From assembly GCF_000421645.1 (NCBI RefSeq), contig NZ_ATXK01000001.1, positions 868,001 to 932,000 of the forward strand: 64,000 nt of DNA. Direction: 5' to 3'. Source of the DNA: Aurantimonas coralicida DSM 14790 (GTDB lineage: Bacteria; Pseudomonadota; Alphaproteobacteria; Rhizobiales; Rhizobiaceae). Made by a program: the position numbers and the translations under genes. A model generated the notes under the pieces. The model saw only the letters and a list, made by a program, of their open reading frames with translations, was not told the DNA's origin and ran no database searches. Shown here piece after piece: positions 20,447-31,907 of the stretch (the stretch's first letter is position 1; each line of letters starts with the position of its first letter).

Positions 20447-22084
20447 TCAGCCCTTGCGCGGCGGACGCGGCGGGCGCCCCGGACGCTGCGGGGCATCGCC
20501 GCCGGAGCGCGGCGGACGACCGGCGGGCTTGCCAGCCCCACCACGCGGCGCCGACGGGCCGGACGGCCGTTCGCCGCGGGACGGGCCCCGGTCGGGCCGG
20601 CCAGCCTGCGAGCCCAGCGCTTTCTTGGTTCCCTGCGGCCGTGCGCCCGGCGCCATCCAGACATTGGCGCTGCGCTTGGGCGCATCGATCGGCCGCTTGG
20701 GCGGGCTGGCCGCGTCGTCGCGGCCGCTGGCTGCGTCGCGATCGCCATAGGGCTTCTTCGGCCCCTCGAAGCGCTTGCCCGGACGCTCGCCGAACGGCTT
20801 GCGGTCGCCGCGATCGTTACGCTCGGGCCGTCCGGCACGGGTATCGAGCCGGCCCAGCGCATCCTCGCGCTTGGCCTCGCGGACCCGCTTCTTGTTCGGC
20901 GCGGTCTCGCTGGCGGAAATCCACTCGTCGGCCTTCTTCGGCCGCTCCGTGCGCTCGGCCTCGACCGGGCGGTTGGAGAAGGGCTTGGCCACGGGCGCGT
21001 CGAAATCGGCGCCTGATTCCTCGATCAGCCGCTCGCCGAGCTGGTCGCGCAGCATGCGGCCCTTGATCTCCTGCACCGACCCTTCCTTGAGGTCGCCGAG
21101 CTGGAACGGGCCGAAGGACAGCCGGATCAGCCTGTTCACCTCGAGGCCGAGATGCGCCAGCACCTTCTTGACCTCGCGGTTCTTGCCCTCGCGCAGACCG
21201 AGCGTCAGCCAGACATTGGAGCCCTGCTCGCGGTCCATCGTCGCCTCGATGGCGCCGTAGAAGACCCCGTCGATGGCGATGCCCTGGCGCAGCTCGTCGA
21301 GGCGCGCCTGGGTGATCGCGCCATGGGCGCGCACGCGGTAGCGCCGCAGCCAGCCGGTCGCCGGCAGCTCCAGGATCCGGGCGAGCCCGCCATCATTGGT
21401 CAGGAGCAGCAGCCCCTCGGTGTTGATGTCGAGGCGTCCGACGGTGAGCACCCGCGGCATGTCGCCGGGCAGGCGGTCGAAGATCGTCGGCCGGCCCTCC
21501 GGGTCGCGGTTGGTGGTCACCGTGCCCGCGGCCTTGTGGAACAGCCACAGCCGTGTCCGCTCGATAGCCGGCAGCGGCGCATTGTCGATCTCGATCCGGT
21601 CGGAGGCCGTGACGACGACGGCCGGCGTGTCGAGGACCTTGCCGTTCAGCTTGACGCGGCCATCGGCGATCATGCCTTCGGCGTCGCGGCGCGAGGCGAT
21701 GCCCGCACGCGCCAGGCGCTTGGCGATCCGCATCTCGCCAACGGCGGATTCGGTCTCGGCGCGCGGCGCACGATCGTCGCGCGGCGCCCGCTTCGGCCGG
21801 TCGTCACGCACCGGGCGGCGCTCGCCGCCGGGCCGCTCCGTGCGATCGCCTCTCGGCGCATCATGCTGCAGCCGTCCGAAGCTGCGGGGCTTCGCCCCCT
21901 CGCCCTTGTCGTCGCGCGCGCCGCCATGGGAGAACATGCCGCGGCTCTTCGGCGTGAAGGGCTTGCCACCCTCGCGCGGCTTCGGCCGGTCACCGCGCTC
22001 GCGGTCACCGCCACCTGCGCCCCGTTTGCCACCGGGTCCGCGTCCGCGACCTTTTCCGTCGTCGCCGTTCGTCGTATCGCTCAT
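20447..22084 (-). CDS. rluB: Pseudouridine synthase, RluB/RsuA family, with long charged extensions
   Basis: Isomerises uridine to pseudouridine in 23S rRNA (RluB-type). The start at 22084 (MSDTTNGDDGKGRGRG) has GAGG 7 nt upstream. Order: about 90 residues of Gly/Arg/Lys-rich low complexity, then an S4 RNA-binding domain (MRIAKRLARAGIASRRDAEGMI). The RsuA catalytic domain follows with VGRLDINTEGLLLLTNDG (catalytic Asp in GRLD). Last come roughly 170 residues of Pro/Arg/Gly/Lys-rich tail. At 545 residues it is about twice the size of the catalytic core. Divergent from tadA; rsmD follows. Confidence 0.92.
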   Translation of the reverse strand: MSDTTNGDDGKGRGRGPGGKRGAGGGDRERGDRPKPREGGKPFTPKSRGMFSHGGARDDKGEGAKPRSFGRLQHDAPRGDRTERPGGERRPVRDDRPKRAPRDDRAPRAETESAVGEMRIAKRLARAGIASRRDAEGMIADGRVKLNGKVLDTPAVVVTASDRIEIDNAPLPAIERTRLWLFHKAAGTVTTNRDPEGRPTIFDRLPGDMPRVLTVGRLDINTEGLLLLTNDGGLARILELPATGWLRRYRVRAHGAITQARLDELRQGIAIDGVFYGAIEATMDREQGSNVWLTLGLREGKNREVKKVLAHLGLEVNRLIRLSFGPFQLGDLKEGSVQEIKGRMLRDQLGERLIEESGADFDAPVAKPFSNRPVEAERTERPKKADEWISASETAPNKKRVREAKREDALGRLDTRAGRPERNDRGDRKPFGERPGKRFEGPKKPYGDRDAASGRDDAASPPKRPIDAPKRSANVWMAPGARPQGTKKALGSQAGRPDRGPSRGERPSGPSAPRGGAGKPAGRPPRSGGDAPQRPGRPPRPPRKG

Positions 22085-22277
22085 GCAACTGCCTCTCATG
22101 CGGCGGCTATCTGCTCGGACCGGCGCTCGGCGCCGGCTCACCACCGTCGAGATGGTGAAAGGATCGGTGGCGCGGTTCGCCCCTGAGGAGCTGGAACGCT
22201 TGCGCCGACCCGCGAATGGATTAGCAGGTGGCTCTACAGCATCGCCCGTCAAAGGGGAACGGGATTCGGACCGCGCC

Positions 22278-22760
22278 ATGCGGCCGGATCGACAGACCAA
22301 GGAGCCGCCTCTGCCCCGCCCGACCTTCATGGACATCGCCCTCGAGGAAGCCCGTCTGGCCGCGGCGCGGAACGAGACGCCCGTCGGTGCGGTCATCGTG
22401 CGCGGCGACGAGGTCATCGCCCGCGGCGGCAACGAGACCCGCCAGCGCAACGATCCCACCGCCCATGCCGAGATCGTCGCGATCCGTGCGGCGGGTGCCC
22501 GCCTCGGTTCCGAACGCCTGCCGGACTGCGATCTCTACGTGACGCTGGAGCCCTGCGCCATGTGTGCGGCGGCGATCTCCTTTGCGCGCATCCGGCGGCT
22601 CTATTACGGCGCGGCCGATCCCAAGGGCGGCGGCGTCGATGCCGGGCCGCGCTTCTTCAGCCAGCCCACCTGCCACCACGCGCCCGAGGTCTATTCCGAC
22701 ATCGCGGCCCGCGAGAGCGCCGAGCTTCTGCGCGGTTTCTTTCGAGCGCGGCGGTCCTGA
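22278..22760 (+). CDS. tadA: tRNA adenosine(34) deaminase
   Basis: Converts A34 to inosine in tRNA-Arg(ACG). The cytidine/deoxycytidylate deaminase fold shows the zinc motif HAEIVAIRAAG (His, catalytic Glu) and EPCAMCAAAISFARI (PCxxC). The reported frame from ATG 22278 encodes 160 residues. Start choice is uncertain: ATG 22329 (MDIALEEARLAA) begins at the domain itself. AAGGAG at about 22299-22304 lies 6 nt before a CTG at 22311, which would give a 149-residue protein starting one short turn before the domain. Divergent from rluB. The family call is firm. Confidence 0.93.
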   Translation: MRPDRQTKEPPLPRPTFMDIALEEARLAAARNETPVGAVIVRGDEVIARGGNETRQRNDPTAHAEIVAIRAAGARLGSERLPDCDLYVTLEPCAMCAAAISFARIRRLYYGAADPKGGGVDAGPRFFSQPTCHHAPEVYSDIAARESAELLRGFFRARRS

Positions 22761-22829
22761 CCGCGCCCGCCTACCGGCGACACCGCATGCGCGTGTCTCA
22801 GGAACGAACCGCCCGGCGAACGGGCGTGA

Positions 22830-23513
22830 TCAGAACGGCAGGAGGTCGCGGATCTTCGAGCCGAGGCCCTCGCCGCTGCCGCGCAGGCGCCGTTCCTTGA
22901 CGCTCTCGTCGACGCCCGGATCGCCGACCGGGGCGGTGGCCGCGGGCTGGCGATAGGCGACCGGCGGCTCGCTCAGATATTTGCGCTGGGCCGGGCTGCC
23001 CTGTGCGCGCTCCTTGAGGCGGGCACGCACGAGTTCGCCGCGACTGCGCAGCTGCTGCGGCGTCAACAAGGGCGCGTCGTCGTTGTTCTTACCGAAATCG
23101 AAGCCGTCGCTGCTGGTGCGATCGAGATAGGCCTGCGTCACGCCTTCCTTGCGGGCGGTCGCGACATCCGCCGGGATCGGTCCATCGCCCTGATAGGCGG
23201 CGGCCTGCAGGCGGGCGCTGCGCTGTTCGGGCGATTCCGGCCAGTTCGGATCACCGGTCGTGTTGCGCGCCGTCTGCGGCGCCGGAAGGACACCGGTGTT
23301 CTCGGGCTTCACCAGCTCGGGGCGCGGCGCATAGGCGATCTCGGCGCTCTTGTTGTCGCCGCCGAGGCTGACGACGTTGTTGAGATCGTCGAACAGCGTC
23401 TCGCCCTGCGACTTGCCGGTGCCGTAGGTCGGTCCCAGACAGCCGGTCAGCGCCAGGCTGGCCGCTCCGATAGCCGTAGCGCGAAGCGCATTGCGGACTG
23501 TCTTCGATGTCAT
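22830..23513 (-). CDS. Putative lipoprotein of unknown function
   Basis: A 227-residue protein with an N-terminal lipoprotein signal: MTSKTVRNALRATAIGAASL followed by the lipobox LTGC (Cys ~25). The mature part is hydrophilic and proline-rich without a domain I recognise. It contains LFDDLNNVVSLGG near 40 and a basic region LVRARLKERAQGSPAQRKYLSEPPVAYR near 165-190. It lies downstream of ileS on the same strand with a ~180-nt gap. Lipoproteins at this position (between ileS and the M16 genes) are common in Hyphomicrobiales and often annotated as DUF3035-like, but I cannot confirm that family here. Confidence 0.8.
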   Translation of the reverse strand: MTSKTVRNALRATAIGAASLALTGCLGPTYGTGKSQGETLFDDLNNVVSLGGDNKSAEIAYAPRPELVKPENTGVLPAPQTARNTTGDPNWPESPEQRSARLQAAAYQGDGPIPADVATARKEGVTQAYLDRTSSDGFDFGKNNDDAPLLTPQQLRSRGELVRARLKERAQGSPAQRKYLSEPPVAYRQPAATAPVGDPGVDESVKERRLRGSGEGLGSKIRDLLPF

Positions 23514-23694
23514 CCGGTACGGCCCCCTAGCCGATCATTTCCGCCCCCCATACCGGCATGCGGCCGGTCGGGCAGACCCTGCGCATGTCACGGAAATCTG
23601 GCGAATTCCGGGCGCAGTTCTAGGCTGCTGCAATGGGTTCTGCAAGCGTGCGGCCACCGCCGGGGCCGCCGCACGCTGTGATTGACCGCCGCGT

Positions 23695-26600
23695 TCAGGC
23701 CGCCGTCAGCCGCCGCGCCGCCTTCAGCTCGTGCAGCGCCGCCGCATCGCGCGCCGACACGTCCGGGAAGGCCGGGTCGGAACCGACATCGCCGGTGATC
23801 TTCCACGAGCGGGCGCATTTGGTGCCCTCCGCCTTGCGAAAGACGACGGCGACGCCCGGCGTGTCGGCCAGACGGAAGGCATCCGCCGGGGCCGGCTCGG
23901 CCGAGATGACGACACCCGAGGTGATGGCGATCTCGGCGAAGTCGACCGAGGCCGCCTCTGCCCGCAATTCGGCATCCTCGACATGGACCACCGGCGAGGC
24001 TTCCAGCGACGAGCCGATCACCTTCTCGCGGCGCTTTTCCTCCAGCGCGCCCATGACGACGCGGCGCACCCGGCGCAGCTTCTGCCAGCGGGCGGCCAGC
24101 TCGCCGTCGCGCCAGGCCGGATCGACGTCGCGGAAGCTTTCCAGATGCACGGACTTCGCCTCCGGATAGCGCGACAGCCACGCCTCCTCCATGGTGAAGG
24201 GTAGCATCGGCGCCATCCAGGTCACCAGGTGGTCGAACAGGATGCGGACCACCTGCAACGACGCCTTGCGGCGCGTCGAGGACAGCGGATCGCAATAGAG
24301 CGCGTCCTTGCGGATGTCGAAATAGAACGCCGACAGCTCCACCACCACGAAGTCGAGCAGCGTCCGGCTGATCCGCTTGAAGTCGAAGGAATCGTAGCCC
24401 TTGCGCACGATCTCGTCGATCTCGGCCAGCCGGTTGAGCATCAGCCGCTCCAACTCCGGCATCTCGGCCAGCGGCACCGTCTCCCCCTCGTCGTGGGAGA
24501 GCGTGCCCAGCATCCAGCGCAGCGTGTTGCGCAGCTTGCGGTAGCTGTCGATGTTGGTCTGCAGGATCGTCTTGCCGAGCCTCAGATCCTCCGAATAGTC
24601 GGAGCTGACCACCCAAAGCCGCAGGATGTCGGCGCCGGACTGCTTGATGACATCCTGCGGGGTGACGACGTTGCCGAGCGACTTCGACATCTTGCGCCCT
24701 TCCTCGTCCATGACGAAGCCATGGGTGAGGACGGCGTTATAGGGCGCCCGGCCGCGGGTGCCGCAGGATTCCAGCAGCGAGGAATGGAACCAGCCGCGAT
24801 GCTGGTCCGAGCCTTCCAGATAGAGGTCGGCCGGCCATTTCAGGTCGGGCCGCTTCTCCAGGCAGAAGGCGTGGGTGGAGCCGGAATCGAACCACACGTC
24901 GAGGATGTCGCGGACCATGGTCCACTTGTCGGCATCGTGCTCGTTGCCGAGGAAGCGCTCCTTGGCGCCGTCGGCGAACCAGGCGTCGGCGCCCTCGGCC
25001 GCGAAGGCTTCGAGGATGCGGGCGTTGACCGCCTCGTCCTTCAGCACCTCGCCATTCTCGTCGGCGAAGACGCAGATCGGCACGCCCCAGGCGCGCTGGC
25101 GCGACAACACCCAGTCCGGCCGGTCGGCGATCATGCCGCGCAGCCGGTTCTGGCCCGACGCCGGCACGAAGCGCGTCGCGTCGATGGCGCCGAGCGCACG
25201 GTTGCGCAACGTGTCCTCGGTGCCAGCGTTTGCCGACTGGCCGTCGAGGCCGTAGCCGCCGAGGTCCTTGTCCATATGGACGAACCATTGCGGCGTGTTG
25301 CGGAAGATCACCGGCTTCTTGGACCGCCAGCTATGCGGATAGGAATGCTTCAGCCGCCCGCGAGCGAGCAGATTTCCGGCCTCGATCAGCGCGGCGATGA
25401 TCCGCTTGTTGGCGTCGCCCTTCTTGCCCTTGTCGTCGATGACCCGTGCAGGCCCGCCCTCGGCGTCCGGGCCGAAGCCCGGCGCGTCCTTGGTGTAGAA
25501 GCCGTCGTCGTCGACGGTGAAGGGGATGGTTGTGTCGATGCCGCGCTTTTCGAGGTCGCGGCGCGCATCCATCCAGGCGTCGAAATCCTCGCGGCCATGC
25601 CCCGGCGCGGTGTGGACGAAGCCGGTACCGGCATCGTCGGTGACATGGTCACCCTCGAGCAGCGGCACGGCGAAATCGTAGCCGCCGCCGACACCCTTCA
25701 GCGGATGATCGCAGACGAGGCCCGCGAGATCGCCGGCCGGAACGTCCGCCACGCGGCGATAGCCGTCCTCCGGCACCCGCGCCTTGGACAGGACGTCGGC
25801 GGCCAGTGCGTCGGCCAGCACCAGCCGGTCGCCGGCCTTCGCCCAGCGCGGATTCTCCGCGTCTTCCCCGGCCGTCACCTCGTAGAGGCCGTAGGCGATG
25901 CGCGGCGAATAGGCGATCGCCCGGTTGCCCGGGATCGTCCAGGGGGTGGTCGTCCAGATGACCACGGCCGCACCGGCAAGCGCCTCGCTGCCGCGCACCG
26001 GGAACTTGGTCCAGATCGTGTCGGACTCATGGTCGTGATACTCGACCTCGGCCTCGGCCAGCGCGGTCTTTTCCACCACCGACCACATGATCGGCTTGGA
26101 GCCGCGATAGAGCTGGCCCGACATGGCGAATTTCAGGAGCTCGCCGGCGATCACCGACTCCGCCCCGTAGGCCATGGTCAGATACGGGTCCTTGAAGTCG
26201 CCCTCGACGCCGAGGCGGCGGAACTCCTCGGTCTGCACGCCCACCCAATGGGCGGCGAAGTCGCGGCATTCCTTGCGGAACTCGTTGACCGGCACCTCGT
26301 CCTTGTTCTTGCCCTTGGCCCGGTACTGCTCCTCGATCTTCCACTCGATCGGCAGGCCGTGGCAGTCCCAGCCCGGCACGTAATTGGCGTCGTAGCCGCG
26401 CATCTGGAACGAGCGGGTGATGACGTCCTTCAGCACCTTGTTCAGGGCGTGGCCGATATGGAGGTTGCCGTTGGCGTAGGGCGGCCCGTCATGCAGCACG
26501 TATTTCGGCCGGCCGGCCGATTCCCGGCGCAGGGTGCCGTAGAGGTCCATCGCGTCCCACTTGCCGATCCATTCCGGCTCGGCCTTGGGCAGGCCGGCGC

Positions 26601-26706
26601 GCATGGGAAACGGCGTTTCGGGCAGGAACAGCGTTTTGGCGTAGTCGATCCCGGTGGCGGAACCGGCCGCAGTGTCGTTCTTGGTGTCGCTCATGAATTC
26701 AGCCAT
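23695..26706 (-). CDS. ileS: Isoleucyl-tRNA synthetase
   Basis: Class I aminoacyl-tRNA synthetase charging tRNA-Ile, with an editing domain; 1003 residues from ATG 26706 ([14 protein letters not shown] 26694 is an alternative). The HIGH motif is in [13 protein letters not shown] and KMSKS in [12 protein letters not shown]. The CP1 editing region includes [14 protein letters not shown]. The C-terminal domain ends in the zinc-less bacterial form with KCARSWK and DAAALHELK. Part of a leftward run after a HAD hydrolase gene and ribF. It is 233 nt from ribF, so it may have its own promoter. Confidence 0.97.
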   Translation of the reverse strand: MAEFMSDTKNDTAAGSATGIDYAKTLFLPETPFPMRAGLPKAEPEWIGKWDAMDLYGTLRRESAGRPKYVLHDGPPYANGNLHIGHALNKVLKDVITRSFQMRGYDANYVPGWDCHGLPIEWKIEEQYRAKGKNKDEVPVNEFRKECRDFAAHWVGVQTEEFRRLGVEGDFKDPYLTMAYGAESVIAGELLKFAMSGQLYRGSKPIMWSVVEKTALAEAEVEYHDHESDTIWTKFPVRGSEALAGAAVVIWTTTPWTIPGNRAIAYSPRIAYGLYEVTAGEDAENPRWAKAGDRLVLADALAADVLSKARVPEDGYRRVADVPAGDLAGLVCDHPLKGVGGGYDFAVPLLEGDHVTDDAGTGFVHTAPGHGREDFDAWMDARRDLEKRGIDTTIPFTVDDDGFYTKDAPGFGPDAEGGPARVIDDKGKKGDANKRIIAALIEAGNLLARGRLKHSYPHSWRSKKPVIFRNTPQWFVHMDKDLGGYGLDGQSANAGTEDTLRNRALGAIDATRFVPASGQNRLRGMIADRPDWVLSRQRAWGVPICVFADENGEVLKDEAVNARILEAFAAEGADAWFADGAKERFLGNEHDADKWTMVRDILDVWFDSGSTHAFCLEKRPDLKWPADLYLEGSDQHRGWFHSSLLESCGTRGRAPYNAVLTHGFVMDEEGRKMSKSLGNVVTPQDVIKQSGADILRLWVVSSDYSEDLRLGKTILQTNIDSYRKLRNTLRWMLGTLSHDEGETVPLAEMPELERLMLNRLAEIDEIVRKGYDSFDFKRISRTLLDFVVVELSAFYFDIRKDALYCDPLSSTRRKASLQVVRILFDHLVTWMAPMLPFTMEEAWLSRYPEAKSVHLESFRDVDPAWRDGELAARWQKLRRVRRVVMGALEEKRREKVIGSSLEASPVVHVEDAELRAEAASVDFAEIAITSGVVISAEPAPADAFRLADTPGVAVVFRKAEGTKCARSWKITGDVGSDPAFPDVSARDAAALHELKAARRLTAA

Positions 26707-26939
26707 GTCGTCTGCCGCGGTCGTGACGGCGGCGCGAGAAAAGGAGGCGTGGTGGCGCAAATGGCCGGCAACCCGGACCTTCTCCGGCCTGGCCGGTCAG
26801 AAGGCCGGGCGACTAATTCGGCCCGGACGGAGTATTGCGCGTGGATCCAACATGGCGTGGCTTTAGCAACTCCGCGCCCAGATGGAAAGAACGCGCCGCC
26901 GCAGGGCGGGCGTCGCCGCCCCTGGGCGAGGGTGAAGGC

Positions 26940-27923
26940 TCAGAACGCCATGCGGCGGTCGAGGCCGCCGAGCGGCGCGACGCCGGCGAGCATCGCGCGG
27001 GCTTCTTCCGCGTCGCGATCCATCTGGGCAATCAGCGCCTCGGCGCCGTCGAAGCGCTCCTCGCCGCGCAGGAAACCGAACAGCGACACCGAAACGGTCT
27101 CGCCATAAAGATCGCCCGAAAAGTCGAACAGGAAGGTCTCGAACAGCGCCGCGCCATTGTCGAAGGTCGGGCGGCGGCCGAAGCTCGCCACGCCGTCATG
27201 CAGCGTGCCGTCGGCACGGCGCAGGCGCACCGCGTAGATGCCGTGCTTCAACAGGCTGTCCGGCTCGATCACCATGTTTGCGGTCGGATAGCCCAGCGTG
27301 CGGCCGAGCCTGGCACCGCCGACCACCTCGCCGGCAATCGTCCAGCGGTAGCCGAGCAGCCCCGCGGCCTCGGCGACGGCGCCCTCCCCGAGGCGGTCGC
27401 GGATCCGGCTCGACGACACCGTCTCGCCGCCCTCGTCGACGAAGGCCGGCACAAGGGTGGCGCCGAAGCCATGCATCCGACCCGCCCCGGCCAGCGTCTC
27501 GGGCGTGCCGCCACGCTTGGCGCCATAATGGAAGTCGAAGCCGGCGACCACGTGATGGGCGCCCATCGCCTCGACCAGCACGGTCTCGACGAAGGCTTCC
27601 GGCGCGAGGCCGGCAAACTCGCGGGTGAACCCCTGTTCGACCACCGCGTCGAAGCCGAGCATCTCCAGAAGGCGCGCCTTCATCGGTGCCGGTGTCAGCC
27701 GCGCGACAGGCTGGTCGGGCCGGAACACCGAGCGCGGATGCGGCTCGAAGGTCAGGCAGACGAGCGGTCGTCCTTCGGCCGCCGCGATGGTCCGGGCCTC
27801 TCCCAGGACGGCCTGATGGCCGCGATGCACGCCGTCGAAATTGCCCACCGCCACCACGGCGCCGCGCAGATCCGCCGGCACGTCCGCGACCGAGCCGAGA
27901 CGCGCGATCGCGTCTGGCATCAT
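26940..27923 (-). CDS. ribF: Bifunctional riboflavin kinase / FAD synthetase
   Basis: Makes FMN from riboflavin and then FAD; 327 residues. The N-terminal adenylyltransferase has VVAVGNFDGVHRGHQAVL and later VVAGFDFHYGAKRGG and SSSRIRDRL. The C-terminal kinase has GARLGRTLGYPTANM, then SFGRRPTFDNG and LFETFLFDFSGDLYGE. Tandem ATGs at the start overlap the upstream stop (ATGATG/TGA), so it is translationally coupled to the HAD-family gene, the usual TIGR01459-ribF pairing. Confidence 0.96.
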   Translation of the reverse strand: MMPDAIARLGSVADVPADLRGAVVAVGNFDGVHRGHQAVLGEARTIAAAEGRPLVCLTFEPHPRSVFRPDQPVARLTPAPMKARLLEMLGFDAVVEQGFTREFAGLAPEAFVETVLVEAMGAHHVVAGFDFHYGAKRGGTPETLAGAGRMHGFGATLVPAFVDEGGETVSSSRIRDRLGEGAVAEAAGLLGYRWTIAGEVVGGARLGRTLGYPTANMVIEPDSLLKHGIYAVRLRRADGTLHDGVASFGRRPTFDNGAALFETFLFDFSGDLYGETVSVSLFGFLRGEERFDGAEALIAQMDRDAEEARAMLAGVAPLGGLDRRMAF

Positions 27924-28828
27924 GTCAGGGCAGCCATGAAGTAGCGCGCCGTCAGGCCGCGTTCCGACAGGACGGCGGCGACGGTCTGCGTCGCCGAATC
28001 CGCCGACGCCAGTTCCTCGCCATGGATGCCGTCGGTGATCAGCAGTGCGTCGGCGCCGAAATCATTGGCGCCCTTCACGTCGGTCATCAGCCCGTCGCCG
28101 ATCGCCAGCACCCGCGACGACGCCCCGAGATCGAGGACGCGCGACGCGACGTCGTAGATCGGCCGGTGCGGCTTGCCGGCAAGGCGCACCGTGCCGCCGA
28201 TCAGGCCGTAGTCGCGCGCCAGCGCCCCGGAACACGGGATCAGCCGTTCGCCGCGATGCACGACGATGTCCGGATTGGCGCAGATCATCGGCAGGTCGAG
28301 CGCCTGCAGCCGGGCCAGCATGTCGGCATAGTCTGCCGGCGTCTCGACCTCGTCGTTGTAGAGGCCCGTGACGATCACCGCCCTCGCCTCGGCCTCGCCG
28401 ACCAGATCGACGTCGATGCCGGCGAAGAGGTCGTAGTCACGCTCCGGCCCGATATGGAAGACCGGACCCGCGACATCGGCGATCAGGGCGCGCGTCGCGT
28501 CGCCGGAGGTGACGATGGCGTCATAGGCGTCGTGGGAGAAATCCATCGTGCCGAGCTGCGCGACCACCCCGGCCGACGGGCGCGGCGAGTTGGTCAGGAG
28601 CACCACCTTGACGCCCGCCGCACGCGCCGCCGTCAGCGCCGCCTCGGCGGCCGGATGCTTGACGACGCCATTGTGGACGACGCCCCAGACGTCGCAGAAG
28701 ATCGCGTCGTAGTCGCCGGCGATCTCGGCCAGCGCGGCGATCGGCCGGACGTCCTGCGGCGGTCGGACGGTATCCGTCCCGCGGCCGGTGTCGGAGAGAG
28801 AAGTTTCCATCGGTGTCCACGCTGCCAT
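27920..28828 (-). CDS. TIGR01459-family HAD hydrolase
   Basis: A 302-residue subclass IIA HAD phosphatase of the type encoded beside ribF in alphaproteobacteria. Motif I is YDAIFCDVWGVVHNG, motif II is KVVLLTNSPRPS, and the metal motif is VLAIGDGLMTDVKGANDFG. Start is uncertain: ATG 28828 (MAAWTPMETSL) is taken, and ATG 28810 (METSLSDTG) is also possible; codons before that look non-coding. Substrate unknown; coupling to ribF suggests a flavin-nucleotide or sugar phosphate, but that is inference. Divergent from groES. Confidence 0.9.
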   Translation of the reverse strand: MAAWTPMETSLSDTGRGTDTVRPPQDVRPIAALAEIAGDYDAIFCDVWGVVHNGVVKHPAAEAALTAARAAGVKVVLLTNSPRPSAGVVAQLGTMDFSHDAYDAIVTSGDATRALIADVAGPVFHIGPERDYDLFAGIDVDLVGEAEARAVIVTGLYNDEVETPADYADMLARLQALDLPMICANPDIVVHRGERLIPCSGALARDYGLIGGTVRLAGKPHRPIYDVASRVLDLGASSRVLAIGDGLMTDVKGANDFGADALLITDGIHGEELASADSATQTVAAVLSERGLTARYFMAALT

Positions 28829-28982
28829 TGCCTGTCCCGTGCCGATAGAGGCGGCCTGCCGACCGGTCAAGGCGAAGCGCTGTCGCAAGCGCCCGCACCT
28901 GCCGCGTCAACCCCGCCCAGGGATGCCGGGCCGATCCCGGACGGCGATTAACGAAACTTCGATGACGCGATGCGCCGACCGC

Positions 28983-29011
28983 TTGACACCGCGCCGGCTG
29001 CGACACTATCT
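28983..29011 (+). promoter_or_regulatory. Sigma-70-type promoter of groESL
   Basis: TTGACA (28983-28988) and CTATCT (29006-29011) are separated by 17 nt, matching the housekeeping consensus. The predicted start of transcription falls just before the CIRCE element, so repressor binding would block initiation or clearance. Confidence 0.75.
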
Positions 29012-29020
29012 CCATCGTCG

Positions 29021-29047
29021 TTAGCACTCGCCCCAGGTGAGTGCCAG
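29021..29047 (+). promoter_or_regulatory. CIRCE operator (HrcA binding site)
   Basis: TTAGCACTC-N9-GAGTGCCAG. The left arm matches the CIRCE consensus fully, and the right arm differs from GAGTGCTAA at positions 7 and 9. It lies 64 nt upstream of groES and immediately downstream of the predicted promoter, the standard layout for HrcA repression of groESL. Confidence 0.92.
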
Positions 29048-29110
29048 TTGTTCACGCCGGATGCCGAAAAGCGGGTCCGGCCATATCCGTCAACGAAGGG
29101 TTCAACGAAC

Positions 29111-29407
29111 ATGGCAGCTGTGAATTTCCGTCCTCTGCACGACCGCGTCGTGGTCCGTCGGGTGGAATCCGAAGCCAAGACGGCTGGCGGCATCATCATT
29201 CCGGACACCGCCAAGGAGAAGCCGCAGGAAGGCGAGATCGTCGCCGTCGGTTCCGGTGCTCGTGACGATTCGGGCAAGGTCGTGCCGCTGGACGTGAAGG
29301 CGGGCGATCGCGTCCTCTTCGGCAAGTGGTCGGGCACCGAGGTCAAGCTGAACGGCGAAGACTTCCTGATCATGAAGGAATCCGACATCATGGGCGTCGT
29401 CGCCTGA
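29111..29407 (+). CDS. groES: Co-chaperonin GroES (Cpn10)
   Basis: A 98-residue lid protein of the GroEL chamber. [38 protein letters not shown] contains the mobile loop ([10 protein letters not shown]), and the C-terminus [16 protein letters not shown] is typical. The frame is open upstream to 28970, but the CIRCE site and promoter lie in that stretch, so ATG 29111 is the start. First gene of groESL; groEL follows after 83 nt. Confidence 0.98.
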   Translation: MAAVNFRPLHDRVVVRRVESEAKTAGGIIIPDTAKEKPQEGEIVAVGSGARDDSGKVVPLDVKAGDRVLFGKWSGTEVKLNGEDFLIMKESDIMGVVA

Positions 29408-29430
29408 TCAGGCGCCTGCGATTTCCGTAA

Positions 29431-31149
<1,719 letters not shown>

Positions 31150-31187
31150 GAAGTCCGAACCGGCCGGACATTCATCCGGACTATCGA

Positions 31188-31215
31188 GGGGCTCGGCATC
31201 GCCGGGCCCCTTTTT
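31188..31215 (+). terminator. Rho-independent terminator of groESL
   Basis: Ten-bp stem GGGGCTCGGC / GCCGGGCCCC (one T-G wobble) with a 3-nt ATC loop, followed by five T. It lies 38 nt after the groEL stop. Confidence 0.9.
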
Positions 31216-31282
31216 CATGTGCCCTGCCCGCCTGCGGCAGCACCGGCTTGCCCGGCCGCGCCCGCCTTGCGATAGACATGCC

Positions 31283-31702
31283 ATGATCTCGCAGCGCGCC
31301 CGCTACGCCATCCGCTCCCTGAGGAACATCGCGCCGCGGGCCGCGCCCGTATCGGCCGCCGTCATCGCCGCCGAAGAGCAGATTCCGCGCAAGTTCCTCG
31401 AAGCGATCCTGGCCGAACTGAAACAGGCCGGCCTCCTCGTCAGTCTGCGGGGGGCGCGTGGCGGCTACCGACTGGCGCGGCCCGGCGACCAGATCAGCTT
31501 CGCCGATGTCCTCCGCGTCGTGGACGGTCCGCTGGCGCTCGCCCCTTGCGCGTCCCGCACCGCCTATCGCCGCTGCGAGGATTGCCGCGACGTGGAGACC
31601 TGCGAGACCCGCACCGCGCTTCTGGCGGTGCGCGACGCCACCGCCGCCATTCTGGAAGCCCGGCATTTCGGCGAAGGGGAGCGGGCCGACGATCCTGCCT
31701 AG
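31283..31702 (+). CDS. Rrf2 family transcriptional regulator
   Basis: A 139-residue winged-helix regulator. The N-terminus MISQRARYAIRSLRNIA is the Rrf2 helix 1, the recognition region is IPRKFLEAILAELKQAGLLVSLRGARGGYRLA, and the dimerisation helix follows. Four cysteines (C89, C98, C101, C107) lie in the segment that holds the Fe-S cluster in IscR/NsrR/RirA-type members, so an Fe-S or thiol sensor is plausible. ATG 31283 starts exactly at the conserved N-terminus. It is followed after 205 nt by a TauE/SafE exporter with a perfect palindrome in its leader. I infer that it regulates the exporter. Confidence 0.92.
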   Translation: MISQRARYAIRSLRNIAPRAAPVSAAVIAAEEQIPRKFLEAILAELKQAGLLVSLRGARGGYRLARPGDQISFADVLRVVDGPLALAPCASRTAYRRCEDCRDVETCETRTALLAVRDATAAILEARHFGEGERADDPA

Positions 31703-31845
31703 TCCGGGACGCGCCCCGTCCGCCCGGGCATCCGCCCTGGCATGTGCAGTCACACCACCGCCCCGCAGGCGTCGAAGATGTCCGATCTCATGGGTCGGCG
31801 AAATACGCACAGGATGTGCGCGCGGCAGGCCCTCCGCCGAACTTC

Positions 31846-31870
31846 TATTCCTATCCACGAGATAGGAATA
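31846..31870. promoter_or_regulatory. Perfect palindrome, probable operator of the TauE/SafE gene
   Basis: TATTCCTATC-CACGA-GATAGGAATA: 10-bp perfect arms with a 5-nt spacer. A third GATAG half-site follows at 31871-31876 (AAGATAGCC). The site is 38 nt before the exporter start and downstream of the Rrf2 gene, so it is the obvious candidate operator for that regulator or another dimeric repressor. The AT-rich sequence contrasts with the surrounding GC-rich DNA. Confidence 0.7.
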
Positions 31871-31907
31871 AGATAGCCTGATCCGGTCTCCAACGACCGG
31901 GTCTTCC

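Noticed and set aside
24229-27108. Very long plus-strand frame opposite ileS and ribF
   Set aside because: The translation is compositionally biased (His, Arg, Gly) without domains; the minus-strand genes have clear family motifs and start signals.
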